Assembly (NCBI GenBank): GCA_036346355.1
Contig: JAYEVF010000033.1
Location: forward strand, 372,001 to 436,000
Direction of reading: 5' to 3'
Length of the DNA stretch: 64,000 nt
DNA from: Rhipidocladum racemiflorum
Lineage: Eukaryota; Streptophyta; Magnoliopsida; Poales; Poaceae
Shown: positions 33,790 through 46,054 of the stretch, in pieces
Layout: each line of letters begins with the position of its first letter
Numbering within the stretch: position 1 is the first letter of the stretch
The notes under the pieces: model-generated
What the model was told of the DNA's origin: nothing
What the model saw: only the letters and a program-made list of their open reading frames with translations
The model's database searches: none
Made by a program: the position numbers and the translations under genes

Positions 33790-36700
33790 ATGAACAACAA
33801 ACCTTAGAAGCGAGCCCCTTGGGATGGTCTTCTTGTAAGTAGCAGTGGCGTGTTTCAAAGAGCGATGGATCATGGTTGGCCTCCATGCCGTCCCACTCGA
33901 GCTTGTCCCACAAGTCCTTCTCGCAGTCCACGATCGGCTTAGGACCTCGACATGCGATAGCCGGCAGAAGGTCTCTCAGGCCCCAAAGATCCCGAGGCCG
34001 ACTGGTTTCAACACCGGCGAGGTCAATCTAGCCTCGCATATCTGCTCCAGATTGTGGAGATGTTGTAGCTTGATGTGCTTCAGTTCGTTGAATGTGACAC
34101 CAGCTGCTATTTTGTTAGGATATGGGTCCGTCTCGGCCAATGGGAAAACCTGTTTGAGATTACTGCAGTACGCGATCTGGAGGGTCTCCAAGCTTGGCAA
34201 GCTGAAGGAAATGGGAAGGACGAACACCAGCCTGGGGCAATTTTGCAGGTATATATGTCGTAGGTCTTCAAAGCTACGTCTGGATCCAATGTTAATATAT
34301 CATGATTATGACGGTATCATGGAGTGATTTGGCAAATAAAAAAAAAGCAATTGTAGATATTGCCGAAGCTATACTACATAGTGATTTTTTTTAAAAAAAT
34401 AATTATTATTTTTTAGCGTTGTCTAAATTCTTCAACTAAAAAACACTAGCAAAACAGAAACATGACAATCTAAAACTTAGATATTGAACATTATTATCTC
34501 ATAATTCCAGGGAAAATCATATACAAAGCATGGTTTCTATTAAGTATGAACCAAATAATTAACAGTTAATATAATAAACCACAAATAAAAAAGACAAGAG
34601 AAATACAATCCCTTATATCATTAAAACATATACATATCCAAAACTGAATAATCAAGTAAATCTCGTATACTAACCTATTTTAATTGAAAATAATCATTTT
34701 TTTATAATTTGATATAGATATAAATATATTCTAAACATGCCATGAAAAAGAAATTAATAAATAGTAAAGATATTGTATAGTTGTCAGGTATAATAGCTAT
34801 AAGCTATTAGCTCTAGCCGTAGTAGTGGTCTCTTGCACGGTGATAGCTAACTTAATGTACATGTTTCATGTATTGAAAAGCTACGGAGAGCACACCTTTG
34901 ACTAGTAATTACTTTGCTCCAAATGCAATGGGCCATCGGGGAGATCACCACGCTGAAAATGTCTTCAAGCTAGGAAAAATGTGATAATGTTCTTTGTAAC
35001 AAGTAAATAGAGTGTGCAGCTTGGGGCACCTCTCAACATGACACCATTCGAGGCAGTTTGCAATATCTTTGGATTTGGAGTGATAGATGTGATTGACGAA
35101 CTGTTATGCACATGCAATGATTGAACTTTCCGCTTAAGGAATTCTATAAATCCTTCATTGCTTGGCATACTCTCTAAATTGTGGCTTCCTTCACCAATCT
35201 CGATATGCACATCCAAAGCCTCAAGCTGCTGACAATCCCACATCAAGGCAGAGCACGCAACATCCTCCACAAGGCCAATATCCTTGTATGGCAACAAGGG
35301 TCTTGTTGGGAGCACGTCCACTTGGCTGGGGCCAATCACCTTAATACTTTTGGTGATACTAACTTGACTATGTAATATAGAAGATACATGGATGCGCACC
35401 TTATCGAAGTTGTGAACTGTCTCCATGACTGACCAATTGAATCTTCCATCTGTAAAAGTAATAGATGTCTCAATGTCAACATGCCTCTCTGTTCTCCACA
35501 ACAGACCATTGGTCTTGCCTTTTCCCTGAGTGTCTACATGCAGCACTTCCAATCTAGGGCTACATCCATCCCAGAGTAGGCTCCGGAGTTGCTCACAGCC
35601 CAGTAGGAATAATTTCTCCAGCTGTGGTACTTCCATTGCATTGAGGTCAAGTTTTTGATGGTCATTTGTACAGAGAGGTTCAACTCCTTCAAATTGGGCA
35701 ATCTTGCGGAGGAATATATTATGCGATTGAGCACAACCCTCTAGGGAGATCTTTGTGACCCTGGCTTTGACTGGATCTTCATGAGGCTTTGGACGCAATT
35801 CCTTTTCTGGCAGTTGTATGGGATGTCTCCAGTTCTCTACAGGGCCATAACCATCAAAGCTAAAAGTTTCGAGCAATGGAGCTCTTTCAAGTTCAACATG
35901 CTCCAAGCCGGAACAACCATCAAGAACAAGCATCTTCAGGCTTCTTGCTGATGACACTGCAGGCAATGATAACATCACGGCGTTAGGAAAGGTCAAGGAG
36001 CTCCAGTTATTTATATCTACGAAAGACCAAGCTGTCACTGTGATCACTTACGAAGGTCGGTTTCTCGGGCTTGTGAAGGTTACGTAGCTTTGTCCATGCG
36101 TGAATTATAGTCCTCCATGAGATTCCCTTTGTATTTAGCTCTTTGAGATTGCTCATCAGTTCTATCATGCAGGGCAATAAGAGATAATCTGTGGAACGTA
36201 AATCAAGCACCAACAGGTTTGAGAAACATGGCCCTTCACCTTGCTCCTTCCCTGTGTTTGTGCAATGGTCAAGCCAAAGGAATCTGAGGTTGTGGCAGCG
36301 AGAGGAAAGGAGGTGATAAAAATCAAAGCTGCACTTGTAGAGTTTTAGCACACGGAGGTTCTTTGGCTAGTTGAAACAAATCATTAGTAGTTCTAGCTGA
36401 CCATCTCCCCAAATGTAAGGAAATAGGATGATAAATTAGCGAGAAATAGTTGAGATATTATGTGCTCCTTGTTTTTTCAATGTGATTGAATTCCAGCCTT
36501 CATAGGGTTTTATTCGTCGATTCAAATCTCGTATTTCACGTGAAGAATAGCCGAACCGTCGTATCACTCCATACAATGCATTACCAATCTCCCAAGCCCT
36601 GTCCCCTTGGACGATTCCATCACATATCCAATAGTTGCAAGCATGAGTAGCCCAACCATAGTCAACGCTAATAGAGTTTCCACGTACTTGTTGCATCGAG

Positions 36701-37385
36701 GACCGGTGAGTACAAGAAGCAATCCACGGCTATTCTTTGGTCGATGTCATCCATGCCCGGTGTAACCAATCACTTCAACAAACATCCTTGTGCAACAAGC
36801 GGCGCACTTGTTGACCGAGCATATTGTTCATCGCTGGTGGTGAAATACATACGTATATCAGAACTGGACTTCAGCCATTCTCTCTCTGAGAGCTCAAATC
36901 TTCCACTATTGGTCCATAACACTATACCTTCACCAAAACCAGGAACTCCATACTCTGCGAGATCAATCTCTTCATCTCCCCGTAATAAAAAATCAACGAA
37001 ATCTTTCCTTTACTAGATATTCCAAGTATCACACTTCCGATGCTTGTTATTTCTGATCTAGAGCTGTCATCAATCCCTCTGAAATCATCTTCCTCATCCT
37101 GCTTATCAAACATGGGCATTAAATGACGAAGGCTTAGCTCCTCCGCAATTGCCCTCTGCATCGCCCTTTTGCTCTTCCATAGAGAGCAGTCTACGTGGAT
37201 AATTTTGCCAAAATGATTTCTTGTGCTAGAATCACTTGATGTGGATTTTAGGAGTTCGGCTACAGCTCTAAGAACTGCAGATGCCCCAAGACCAAACCAG
37301 CCATCAAAGTGGAATGCTTTGGTTTTGCCTTTACCATCGCTATCATGCAAAAGGTCAAGCAGTCGTTCGACGGCGTGTTCAAAAT
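33790..37385 (-). pseudogene. NB-LRR disease-resistance-like pseudogene
   Basis: NB-LRR proteins are intracellular immune receptors. Order on the minus strand: an NB-ARC start at 37385-36922 with GWFGLGASAVLRAVAE in place of a P-loop, then GKIIHVDCSLWKSKRAMQR; the later NB part at 36696-36436 (HACNYWICDGI); LRRs at 36357-36007 (VLKLYKCSF), 36047-34965 (the longest open part, 360 codons) and 34270-33976 (LETLQIAYCSNLKQVFPL); and the C-terminus at 33940-33790 (DCEKDLWDKLEWDG). The reading frame changes or stops near 36970, 36700, 36370, 36030, 34940, 33965 and 33850. Some of these could be introns (CAG acceptor at 37392, TAG at 36367, intron-like 34330-34900), but the ones at 36970, 33965 and 33850 break conserved coding sequence. 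No coiled-coil or TIR domain or start codon was found upstream. The Walker A lysine is missing. Confidence 0.85.
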
Positions 37386-37875
37386 CCCTTACATACTGTC
37401 AGGAACGGCTGTTAGATATGACTTCCACAAAACATATATTGGCAGTATAAGTTTAATAGCTATTTTGCATACAAATGAATTAAATCAACAAATGATGATG
37501 TCTTAATTACAAAGATCGGTGTAATCTTCCGTTTGTTTGTGTGGCGTGCAAAGGAAGAAAGGAAGAGTAAAGAAAAAAGGTCATTGTAATATCCTGTTTG
37601 TTTGTGTGGCAATGTATACACATACAAAATAGGTTGTTGTTGGACAGCGTCGACAAAATTCTTTACATCCTGTAGTAATTAATGGCTATTTGATATGAGT
37701 CCCACAATACGTATATTGGTATTATAATTTCAACAGCTATTTGGTAAATGAATAAACGAAAGCAACAAATAAAGTAATCTTAATTATAAGGTCAATGACA
37801 AGGCCTACATCCTATCCTGTATGGAAATTTTTATAGAGTGGAACTAATATATGCATATACAAAATATATAGGTCG
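37386..37875. repeat. Diverged tandem duplication beside the NB-LRR pseudogene
   Basis: The segment with ATATTGGCAGTATAAGTTTAATAGC (about 37438) recurs as ATATTGGTATTATAATTTCAACAGC (about 37709), each followed by a TAAATGA(A)-rich stretch and TCTTAATTA. TGTTTGTTTGTGTGGC occurs at 37530 and 37588. The spacing is about 270 bp. No coding content was recognised. Confidence 0.6.
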
Positions 37876-37888
37876 TTTATATATCCTC

Positions 37889-39822
37889 ATGAAGGACCAT
37901 GTGGATGTCCATTCTTGTTTGTGATGAGTATTTGACTTGATTTGAGCTTGGGTTGCTAAGGTTTGAGTTTGATTTGATTTGGATTTTAAATTGAAAGCAT
38001 TTTGATTAGGTCCAGAGTGAATTCCATTTGCCCCTGACCAAGTTGCGTTGTAAACAGAGAGTTTTCCATTTGCGCCAGACCAAATTTTCGTGTTTACACC
38101 AGACCGAATGTTATGAAGATCACATTTGCGCCGGACTGAGTTAGAATTGACTTCGTGTGTGCGCTGGACCAAGAGACAGTGAATTTCACATTTGTGTCGG
38201 ACCAAGGGTTTTTGCAAACAAAGGAAATAACGTTTGCGCCAGACCGACTTTTTTTGCGCCGGATCGACTTCGACAGGTTGCGGTAATTTGCATTTTTGGA
38301 GGTCTTCCTGTGCTCAAAAAATTATTTGATCTACATGAAAGTTGTAGAGAATTTTGGGACTCATCTTTTTCATGTTAACAAGTTTTTCATTTGAGCTACA
38401 CAAAAAATCATAAAAAACAAGGTAAGTGCATTCGTGCTGAACCAAGAAAGAACTGCGCCGGACCAAGAATTGTTCGCGCCGGACCTTGCGGTAATTTGCA
38501 TTTTTGGAGGTCTTTCTTTGCTCAAAAAATTATGTTGTCTACATGAAAGTTGTAGAGAATTTCGAGGCGTATCTTTTTCATGTTGACAAGTGTTCCATTT
38601 GAGTAACATAAAAAATTATAGAAAATCGGAAAGAGTTCTACTATGTTGGAAACATGGCAGTTCTGAAGTAGGTCCGTCGTAGATGTTCTGTGCTCTATTG
38701 AGCTTTGTTCTTTGATGATTAAGGCATATTATTTTTTAGCAATGCTATATAATGTGTTTTCCTTGTCTATGATGGATGCAGAGCTCTGTTTGGTGGCTAT
38801 GGTGAGGCGAGATGGCCGGAACGCACTACGCAAGGGTGCAGGAGTTCAAGATGGCCAGAGATCACCAGAAGATGGCCGGAGATGGAGCCGATGCAGTCCA
38901 AGGAGGCAAGGGGACAAAGTGACTGCTAATCTTGAAGTTTTTTGGGTCTAGAAGACCAGTGGGTTGTTGGTCTTTAGAGCTAAAGTAGTGGTCAAGTTAG
39001 CTCGTGAGAGGGATATTGAACTGATCACTTAAAGATACTTTGAGAAAGCATGTGTAAGAATGGATCAGTGTAACCCATGTGTGTGAAAGTCTAGGGTCAA
39101 ATCTTGGCCCTTGGAACTTTTCTTATGATTGAAACAAAACATCGAATGGTGGGAATTGATCCTATAACACTATAAATAGAGGGGTAGGGGTAGCCTCCTC
39201 GGTGAAGATTTTGGTGCTCCTTTGAGTTTTGCCCACATGAAGTGGGGCTTTGTAAAATCTTCAAGGAAAAGAAATAAAAAAACATTCTCTCCATTCTGAA
39301 TTTAAATTATGTATTTACATTATATATTTACATTACACAATTTAAATTCAGTCTTTACATTCTTGCAATTTAAATTCTACAAATTGGATTTGCCTCGTTC
39401 TTCTACTTGCTTTTGGTTTTCCTGCCAAGGATGAGGTTGATTGAATAGGCCTTATCTCAGATCATGTCCCAATCCTCTAGGTAAATTTGAGATCATTTTG
39501 CGAGAAACCGATCCTTTTGCTCTTTTCTGAAGATCATGTCTTAGATCGTGTTATGGAGTTGATTCTTGTTGTTGGTTAGCTTGCTGTGACAAGTGGGAAG
39601 GATTCCAAGATCATTTGATCACAGAAATCCCACGAGCAAGTTTAGATCGGCACCATTCATCAGGTTTGCCTTTTGGTCGGGCTGTTCTTGTGCCCAGTTC
39701 TTGCTCCAGGATTTTCTGTACTTTGCAAGAGAGGTTTCATTTGAATACTATTTGTCTAGTAGGTGGAGAAAATTAAATTTTGGAATCATTCACCCCCCTC
39801 TGATCGTCATTCCGGTCTTTCA
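37889..39822 (+). mobile_element. Solo LTR (1934 bp), TSD CCTCA
   Basis: It starts TGAAGGACCATGTGG and ends CCGGTCTTTCA. CCTCA is repeated exactly at 37884-37888 and 39823-39827. Near the end it has ATTCACCCCCCTCTGATCG, a phrase typical of the 3' end of grass LTRs. ACTATAAATAGAGG at about 39168 is a likely TATA element. The LTR at 60264-62308 is a relative with the same start and end. It contains no coding domain. Confidence 0.9.
38000..38475. repeat. Iterated TGCGCCGGACC motif in the LTR
   Basis: Variants of TTGCGCCGGACCAAG occur about eleven times between 38020 and 38475, 20-50 bases apart. The region also holds a roughly 204-bp direct duplication (about 38280-38412 and 38484-38612, both with GCGGTAATTTGCATTTTTGG). 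Similar motifs, in both orientations, occur at 55650-56110. Confidence 0.75.
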
Positions 39823-39857
39823 CCTCACTTACTACCTTGTGCGTTGGTCCCATCTAA

Positions 39858-39975
39858 GGCCTTATTTAGAAAGATCAAAATCTCGGCTCGCCCATGTGGA
39901 TGGATTGAGATACTAAACTAAAATCCTAACCCATCCACGTGGATGGCCGACATTTTGAGCTTTCCAAACAAGCCC
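39858..39975. mobile_element. 118-bp MITE, TSD TAA (PIF/Harbinger-type)
   Basis: The ends are GGCCTTATTTAGAAAGATCA and, reversed from the right, GGGCTTGTTTGGAAAGCTCA. TAA flanks it at 39855-39857 and 39976-39978. A 3-bp TAA duplication fits PIF/Harbinger (Tourist-like) elements. Confidence 0.82.
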
Positions 39976-40134
39976 TAAAAGTATGTCTCTGCCATAAAAT
40001 TACATTTCGGACATGATTGTTACTATTTGTTAACAATACGGGCTTATAGGCACAAAGCATGTTGGTGTTCCTGTTGAGAAATAAGGGTAGAAAGGAGGAA
40101 GCAATTTTTTATTCCTAATACTTAGTCTGATCTG

Positions 40135-40455
40135 TACGACGTCAGCTCATTGAGCTACACTTTTCATTAAATGTCGGTGACAAAGCGTCAAATTCTTCAA
40201 TCATTAGTGTTTCATCTGGCATTAAGGATTTAAGGTTAAACTTGATGAAGTACTACGAGGGACTGTTTGTGTAACACCCAGCGCAGCGTAGCCTGGAATG
40301 TCACCTCTATATTTTTGTCTCTAAAGTGAAACTATATTTACCAAGGTATTAAATCATGATTTTTGTGGCTTCGCAGCAAGGTCCTAAAAAAGCTACAGCA
40401 ACTATCACGGAAGTTATCCTTCGTCGTGTTTTTAGTATTAAAAAAAATTAAAATA
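40135..40455. repeat. Fragment of dispersed repeat unit R (part c)
   Basis: It runs from GTCAGCTCATTGAGC through GACAAAGCGTCAAATTCTTC and ACCTCTATATTTTTGTCTCT to TGTTTTTAGTATT, and is collinear with 50080-50300 and 51605-51900. It retains the segment GTAACACCCAGCGCAGCGTA, which copy I (50.1 kb) has lost. Nothing was recognised in 39979-40134 or 40456-40762. Confidence 0.8.
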
Positions 40456-40762
40456 GCCAACTCAAATATGAATTTTGAATTTGAAAGAGGTAACCGACGG
40501 AGAACCACCTGGTAACATCCATTTTTTGGGCAGGAGGCAATAGGAAACTCCAAACTTATTCCTCCAAGCATTTAGCATTGTGTCCTTTTAATCCATGTAT
40601 GTTGGGATTGTATTGTCATACACTTCAGATATTTTGATCCACTTTTCTTTGCATAATACCATGTCAGCATGGATGGTAGCTTCAAATAAGGCTATGGTAG
40701 CTTCACAAAGCTAGGGTAGATTCAACTAAATCCTTTCTGAGCGCACTGGAGTGAAAAGTAGG

Positions 40763-41045
40763 AATTTTTTTTAAATAATATTATTTTAATCAAAATTTAC
40801 AGAAATAATATACCAAAAAAGAAAATAGCAAAACTACCCCCCTGTGTCCATTTGAATTGGCGGCGAGGAGTCCTGTGCCGCCATTTGAATTGGCGGCGAG
40901 GCTCTGTCGCCCGATTCAAATGGCGACAGAGCATCCGCTCTCTGAGCTGCGTGAGAGCGGCGATGGAAATGTCGAGTTTGCCCCCTGTCGCCATTTCAAA
41001 TGGCGACACCCCCCTGTCGCCAATTGAAATGGACATAGGAGGGCA
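40763..41045. mobile_element. Palindrome-family element, one-ended copy
   Basis: The left arm GGAATTTTTTTTAAATAATA, then AAATTTACAGAAATAATATA, resembles the arms of the foldback element at 32876. It is followed by CGCCATTTGAATTGGCG modules and CTGTCGCCATTTCAAATGGCGACA palindromes. No right-hand arm is seen, so the copy is truncated or solo-ended. Confidence 0.6.
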
Positions 41046-42236
41046 AACTCAATAAATTAAGGAAAAAACATATTTAGCTGTGATAATTGCTGTTGTAATG
41101 TATAAAATTACAATTATGAAGGAAAAGTAATGTGAAAGGGTGAAAAAATATTATTGAACTGTATATACTTTAAAATATATATATGCAGCACATGTATAAG
41201 CAAATTTTGGAATTCTATACACAATATTTACTGTATTTTCAAATCTGTACAACATTTTTGTGTAAGAGCGAAAAACCCAACCGTATTCGCTCTGCTGTAC
41301 TGCGGAAACCTGAAATTGCATCTCCGGTATATGGAAAACCAGACATGTTTTATTCGGTCAACGCTAAACCGAAAATCGGTGTATTTGGAACACCGAAATG
41401 ACAATAGTGAACAGTACCTTGTCGGGTTCACCCGGAACAAGGCCAGGCAATCTATTTTTTTTGTTTATTTCGGATTTTTGAAACCGAGTTGATAAAAATG
41501 CAGATAAGTTTCGATGTACTAGTCACGTTAAATTCGACTTTTTCATAATCGGTTGTTGCTTATTTGTATTTTCGAAAACCGGTGACTATGTATCCATATG
41601 ACATGATGAAATTTGATATTTTAATCTTTGGAGAATTCGAGGCTCCTCACGAAGGTGTTACATTTTACGTATATGTCAAGAAAACCAATGTCAAGAACCA
41701 AACATTGCAAATCCGATTGGGTTGTACAACTTGTACATGCATGGATAATTCGATCCTAATAATTTGGCTTTCATGGCTCAACGAGAAAGGAAAGGAATCA
41801 ATCAAAGAAGGCTACCAATTGATGACTGATTTTACGATCATTGTGAAAAGCACGTATATGCAGGTAGTAACCTTAGGAACAAAACTCAACGTTAGTAGTG
41901 CACATGTAACGAAAGTTTAGATGATGAAAGGAGCAACAGATTATATTACAATGACATTACAGCAGTGACGATATTTCTAGGAGAAGTGACGATAACACTG
42001 GTTGTCATGGTGGAACAAGTGATCGTTAAAGTCTATGTTCGTAGAGTGGGAACGATGCCATACATTTTCTACATATTACATCACCCGTCATTCTTTTGCG
42101 ATTTGTTCTCGGACACCGCTCAATCTCTCTTATGAAAGAGCTCCATGGCCGTGGGCAGTGCTCCCAGTTGCTGCCGAATGGGTAGCCTATGCCATACGTC
42201 TATGGGGTATAAGAAGTAACTTGGTTGCGTGCATTC
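41046..42236. other. Unassigned stretch between palindrome element and MULE transposase
   Basis: AT-rich. A 118-codon plus-strand frame (41564-41920, beginning at a TTG) is the only longer open frame; I recognise no domain in it. It could be a captured exon because it borders a Mutator-type element, but this is speculation. CCGAAA/TTTCGG words around 41270-41490 may be old subterminal repeats. Confidence 0.35.
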
Positions 42237-45020
42237 TATGGAGTTCTGCCCTCCCATATGGGCATGCCATCCCGATTTCCGGCGTCCCCTATGTTAATAC
42301 CGCTCGGGTTCCCTGATGGTCTCTGTAACCCGGCAAGGATTTCTTCCGTTGTGCGCATCTCGGCCGGCTGCTTCCCCTTGTCCCTACTTAGAGTGGAGGA
42401 ACCCTCTTCCACTTCTGGTTCCTTGCAGAGACGTCTTCTTTGTTTCGGCTCGCACTCCACTATATGGTGCAGGAGGTGCGTGTTGGGCTTGTCCTTGTAT
42501 AATCGGAAGCGTGCCTGCGAGTCCATACAAGATGTATCTTTGTGGTCGTTGCAAAATACCTTGGGCGTACTCGAGGCTTGGCTTTTCGGGGCGGAAGTAG
42601 CACCACGGAGAGGGTTGCTCCCCCTAGTTATCCCATATGGGAAGTTTGAGATGTGGGTGGTACTTCTCCGGATCCACCCAGTTGAAGTAGGCGCACCATT
42701 CATCCACGGAGAGGGTTGCTCCCCCCAATTGTTGCAGGTGCATGCACATGTTTTGTCTATGCATGGTGCATTCATGTGTAACTCTCCGCCGGTTTGTCCC
42801 ACGCCCTGATTTATCTTTACATAGTACCTCAAATCGGAGCTCCCTCGTGCCCATCTTCAATGCTCTAAGCATCTCCCCCTTCTTGCCCTTTTCCTCCATG
42901 TAGGTACAAATCATCTCGGAGTACTTCACATCAGGGGCATTCATGCGGGCGACGGCCCTAGCATAGCGATCCACAAAGTATTTCGTTATGCCACGAAGAA
43001 CACCCTCCACTATAGCAACCAGGGGAAGTGACCTCAACCCCCGCATGACCCAATTGTAAACCTCAGCCAAGTTTGTCGTCATGACCCCATACCTGGCGCC
43101 ATCGGTGTCATAAAGCTGAGCCCATTTCTCCTTAGGCTCATGCTCTATCCATTCGGAGAAGCATTTCATAGCCCTTCCATTCCTCCGAACCAGGTGTGGA
43201 GGGTCTGTTGGTAACTCTGCAAGCGCTACTGGGGCCTCCCCTGCGGAAGCTGTTGGCTTCTTCGCTGCCTCGGCTGTATGCCTTGACGTTAGCTCGTCCA
43301 ACTTCTTCCATAGTCTCTCAAATTTTCTTTCCTGGTTCTGGTCGCAAAGCCTCTTAAAAAGCTTTGTCAGCTCTTTGTTCTGAATCGCTTGTAAAAATTG
43401 GCGCCCATGTGCCGCTTACACCACCTACTACGCAAATCATGCCATGGATGTGTCTCATCTTCACCTTGCTGCAATTGCACGATCGCCTTTAGCAACCCGG
43501 GATGCCGATCATGTATGACACACACACCAGGCCGCTGTTCCACGACCCCAGCTTTCACGTTCCTTAGAAACCATAGCCAACTATCAGTGTTCTCACCCTC
43601 TCACGAATCACGGCGCAGCGGGAAGAACTCGATTGTTGCCATCGACTCCTATGGCGGTCAATATCGGCCTTTGTACTTCCCGGTCGGAAAAGTCCCATCC
43701 ACGCATAACAGCGGACGGCAATGTGCGAGATGCGTTGATACACGCACCAAAGCAAAGAATGCCCGCAGAGCAACATCTTCCCAGGGAAACACTGTGAAGG
43801 TTGCTCGAAAATATCGACATAAGTCCCGACATTCCTTTCCTTGATCACTGAAGCAACCCTGGCAGATTCTCGATAGGAGTCTTCGTGCGTGCCAAACCTT
43901 GCTTCCAATGCCTTCGCCGCTCTCCATGCCTTCGCATAGCTTATCGTGTACTGATACCTCTGCTCTATTGCAAGTATGATGGCACGTGGCTCTAAATCCA
44001 GGTTGCCCACAATCTCCCCGTACATTACATTGGCAACAAAGCCGGAAGATATATTTTCTATGCGATTGTGTAGACTCTGTCAACACACATGCATGCGACA
44101 CTACTATAGAACACTTCCAAATTGTGTCCCATTTAGGTTGGTAAGCATGGACACGCCATGGGCAACCTTCCATCTTGCATCTGACATCATACACCCGCTG
44201 ATCTGACTTAGCAACCCAGAAGGGTCTCTGGCAGCCGACCGCCCATCTTGGATCGCTTCTGCACCTCACCTTTATCCCTGTAAATTGCATCTTGCCGCAC
44301 CTCATTCCGATCGTACCACCATTGGACATCTTCACCCTCGTTGACCATCAGTCTGTCGAACCGACACTCATCCCACTCGCGGAAAGGCTCTTCATCCTCT
44401 TCATCGTTACTTAAATCCTCGTAGTCCCGGCTCTCTGCGTCCATTGATATCACCAGCGATTCAATATGTTCTCCCTCGTCTGCCACACCCATTGGTTCCT
44501 GCACGTCTGCCACACCCATTGGTTCCTGCACGTCTTCCATTGGAACACCAACTTCCTCACCTTGCACTGCCTCCTGAGCAGAACTAACATCATGCCTCAC
44601 TGAGTATTCTCTTGCTTGGCTGCTCTCCCCAACTTCCTCCTCTTCGTCACCAACAACCTCCTGCTGTTCCTCGCGGATGCCATCTGCTTTCTCAAATGCT
44701 TGCGCCAACAATACTAATGGCCATCCTCTCTCAATCGCTGCTCTGACATACGAACTCCATGACTTCGGACCTGTAATTTCAACTAACTCCCAGTACGTCT
44801 GATTCAGTCTCCGACACCCTACTAAAATGCGGCTTCACACCATGCAACTCACGGTCCAACGAGAATATTTGGTATAACCATCTTCTAACAAGTGCTCCAT
44901 GAGCAGCTCCATTGGGCGTGTGAGACCAACTACCACACTTGGAAAATGACTTAGTTCCACCCCTTCTACACCCATGTTGAATTCCCTCTCAGTAATATAT
45001 CGTAAACTGCACTCGTTCAT
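42237..45020 (-). pseudogene. MuDR-type (MULE) transposase pseudogene
   Basis: A Mutator-like transposase broken over all three minus frames. From 45020: N-terminal part, an acidic stretch (44711-44350, with two copies of a QEPMGVAD unit), then the MuDR N-terminal zinc-type region (YDVRCKMEGCPWRVHA, near 44180). The catalytic core follows with CVDGTFPTGKYKG (first Asp, near 43690), IHDRHPGLLKAI (second Asp, near 43500) and TTNLAEVYNWVMRGLRSLP (near 43060), just after the region where the catalytic Glu is expected. At least four frame changes separate these pieces. The C-terminal SWIM zinc finger is only hinted at (CACTC near 42740). A functional protein of this family would cut and paste Mutator elements. 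Long terminal inverted repeats were not located. Confidence 0.85.
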
Positions 45021-45723
45021 CCATACACATCAATAATTTCAACAAATATTTGAGGCTATAAAAGTAAATCCAGAGGTATGCTAATACCAATTTCGCCAAA
45101 TTTTCCGTAGTCCATAAGCCCAAAAAACTATTTTTCAGTGTTTACTACCAAATTTCTGAGTAAAGCTTGTAGATTCAGGCTCTATATTTTCGTTTCTGAT
45201 TTGAAGATTGTACTTGTCAGGTTGCGTCAATATGAGATTTAGATGTTTGTTACATGGGCTGAGCCCGGGCCTGGGCCCAGGCTAGCCGGGCCTTGGGTCC
45301 GCCCCTGGTTGTAGTTATATCATTTAATAGGTATATGTGGTTATTTCTTGTTAATTCTTTTAGATTTAGTGCTTTCTTATTTTATATGTACGTATTGTGG
45401 GTTGTGGACAAATTAATATAGTGAAACAAAGAGTATGTATTGGAGATTTGGAGATGCTCCAACTTCATTGCACAATCTATGGTAGTTAGGCACTTTAGAG
45501 TCCAGTTTTCCAATAAGAAACCATATCCCTGTATTTGCCCTCTTTTTTCTCTACGTTATAGGACTCGTTGAAACACAAGCAATCTAAAATCATGGTAACT
45601 GCTCACCAATGCAATCTATAAGCACTTGTACTGTAGTATCTAGCCTTACACGGGAAATTCAGGTGGTTCAATATATTTAATTAGACAATTCCTACGAGCA
45701 CTAGGCTATATTCCCTTTTATAC
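45021..45723. other. Unassigned intergenic stretch
   Basis: AT-rich apart from a GC-rich self-complementary phrase (GGGCCTGGGCCCAGGC, about 45269). I see no gene or clear transposon ends. Confidence 0.4.
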
Positions 45724-46049
45724 GGGTGTGTTTAATTTGGTTACTTGTATTAAGTGATATATGTATGAGATGGTTTAAGAAAAAAGTTATCCATATGTTT
45801 GATTGCTTGAATAGAAGAGAGGTGCTTCTATGCTCTTCCTTTTTAAAGTTGCACAAATATTAAAGCATGAATGAAGGGTAGATGAGGATTACTTACCCCT
45901 TCATATCATCCTGGATGTTGTGATACAAATTTAAGAAATATTCTCTATGAATGCTGAACCATCTTATTAACCCAAAACAATGGAATCACATATATAGTAC
46001 AAAATCATTTCATATCTTATTCAACATCATTCCACAAACCAAACACAAC
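45724..46049. mobile_element. Probable MITE with GTGTGTTTAATTTGG ends
   Basis: The left end GGGTGTGTTTAATTTGG and the reversed right end TGTTGTGTTTGGTTTGTGG are similar, and the sequence inside each is loosely symmetrical. No clean target-site duplication was found, so limits may be off by a few bases. Confidence 0.45.
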
Positions 46050-46054
46050 ATAAA

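Noticed and set aside
42225..42832. Overlapping 194- and 198-codon frames on opposite strands
   Set aside because: The plus frame is a shadow of the minus-strand MULE remnant; the minus frame is a shifted continuation of the transposase, not a separate gene.
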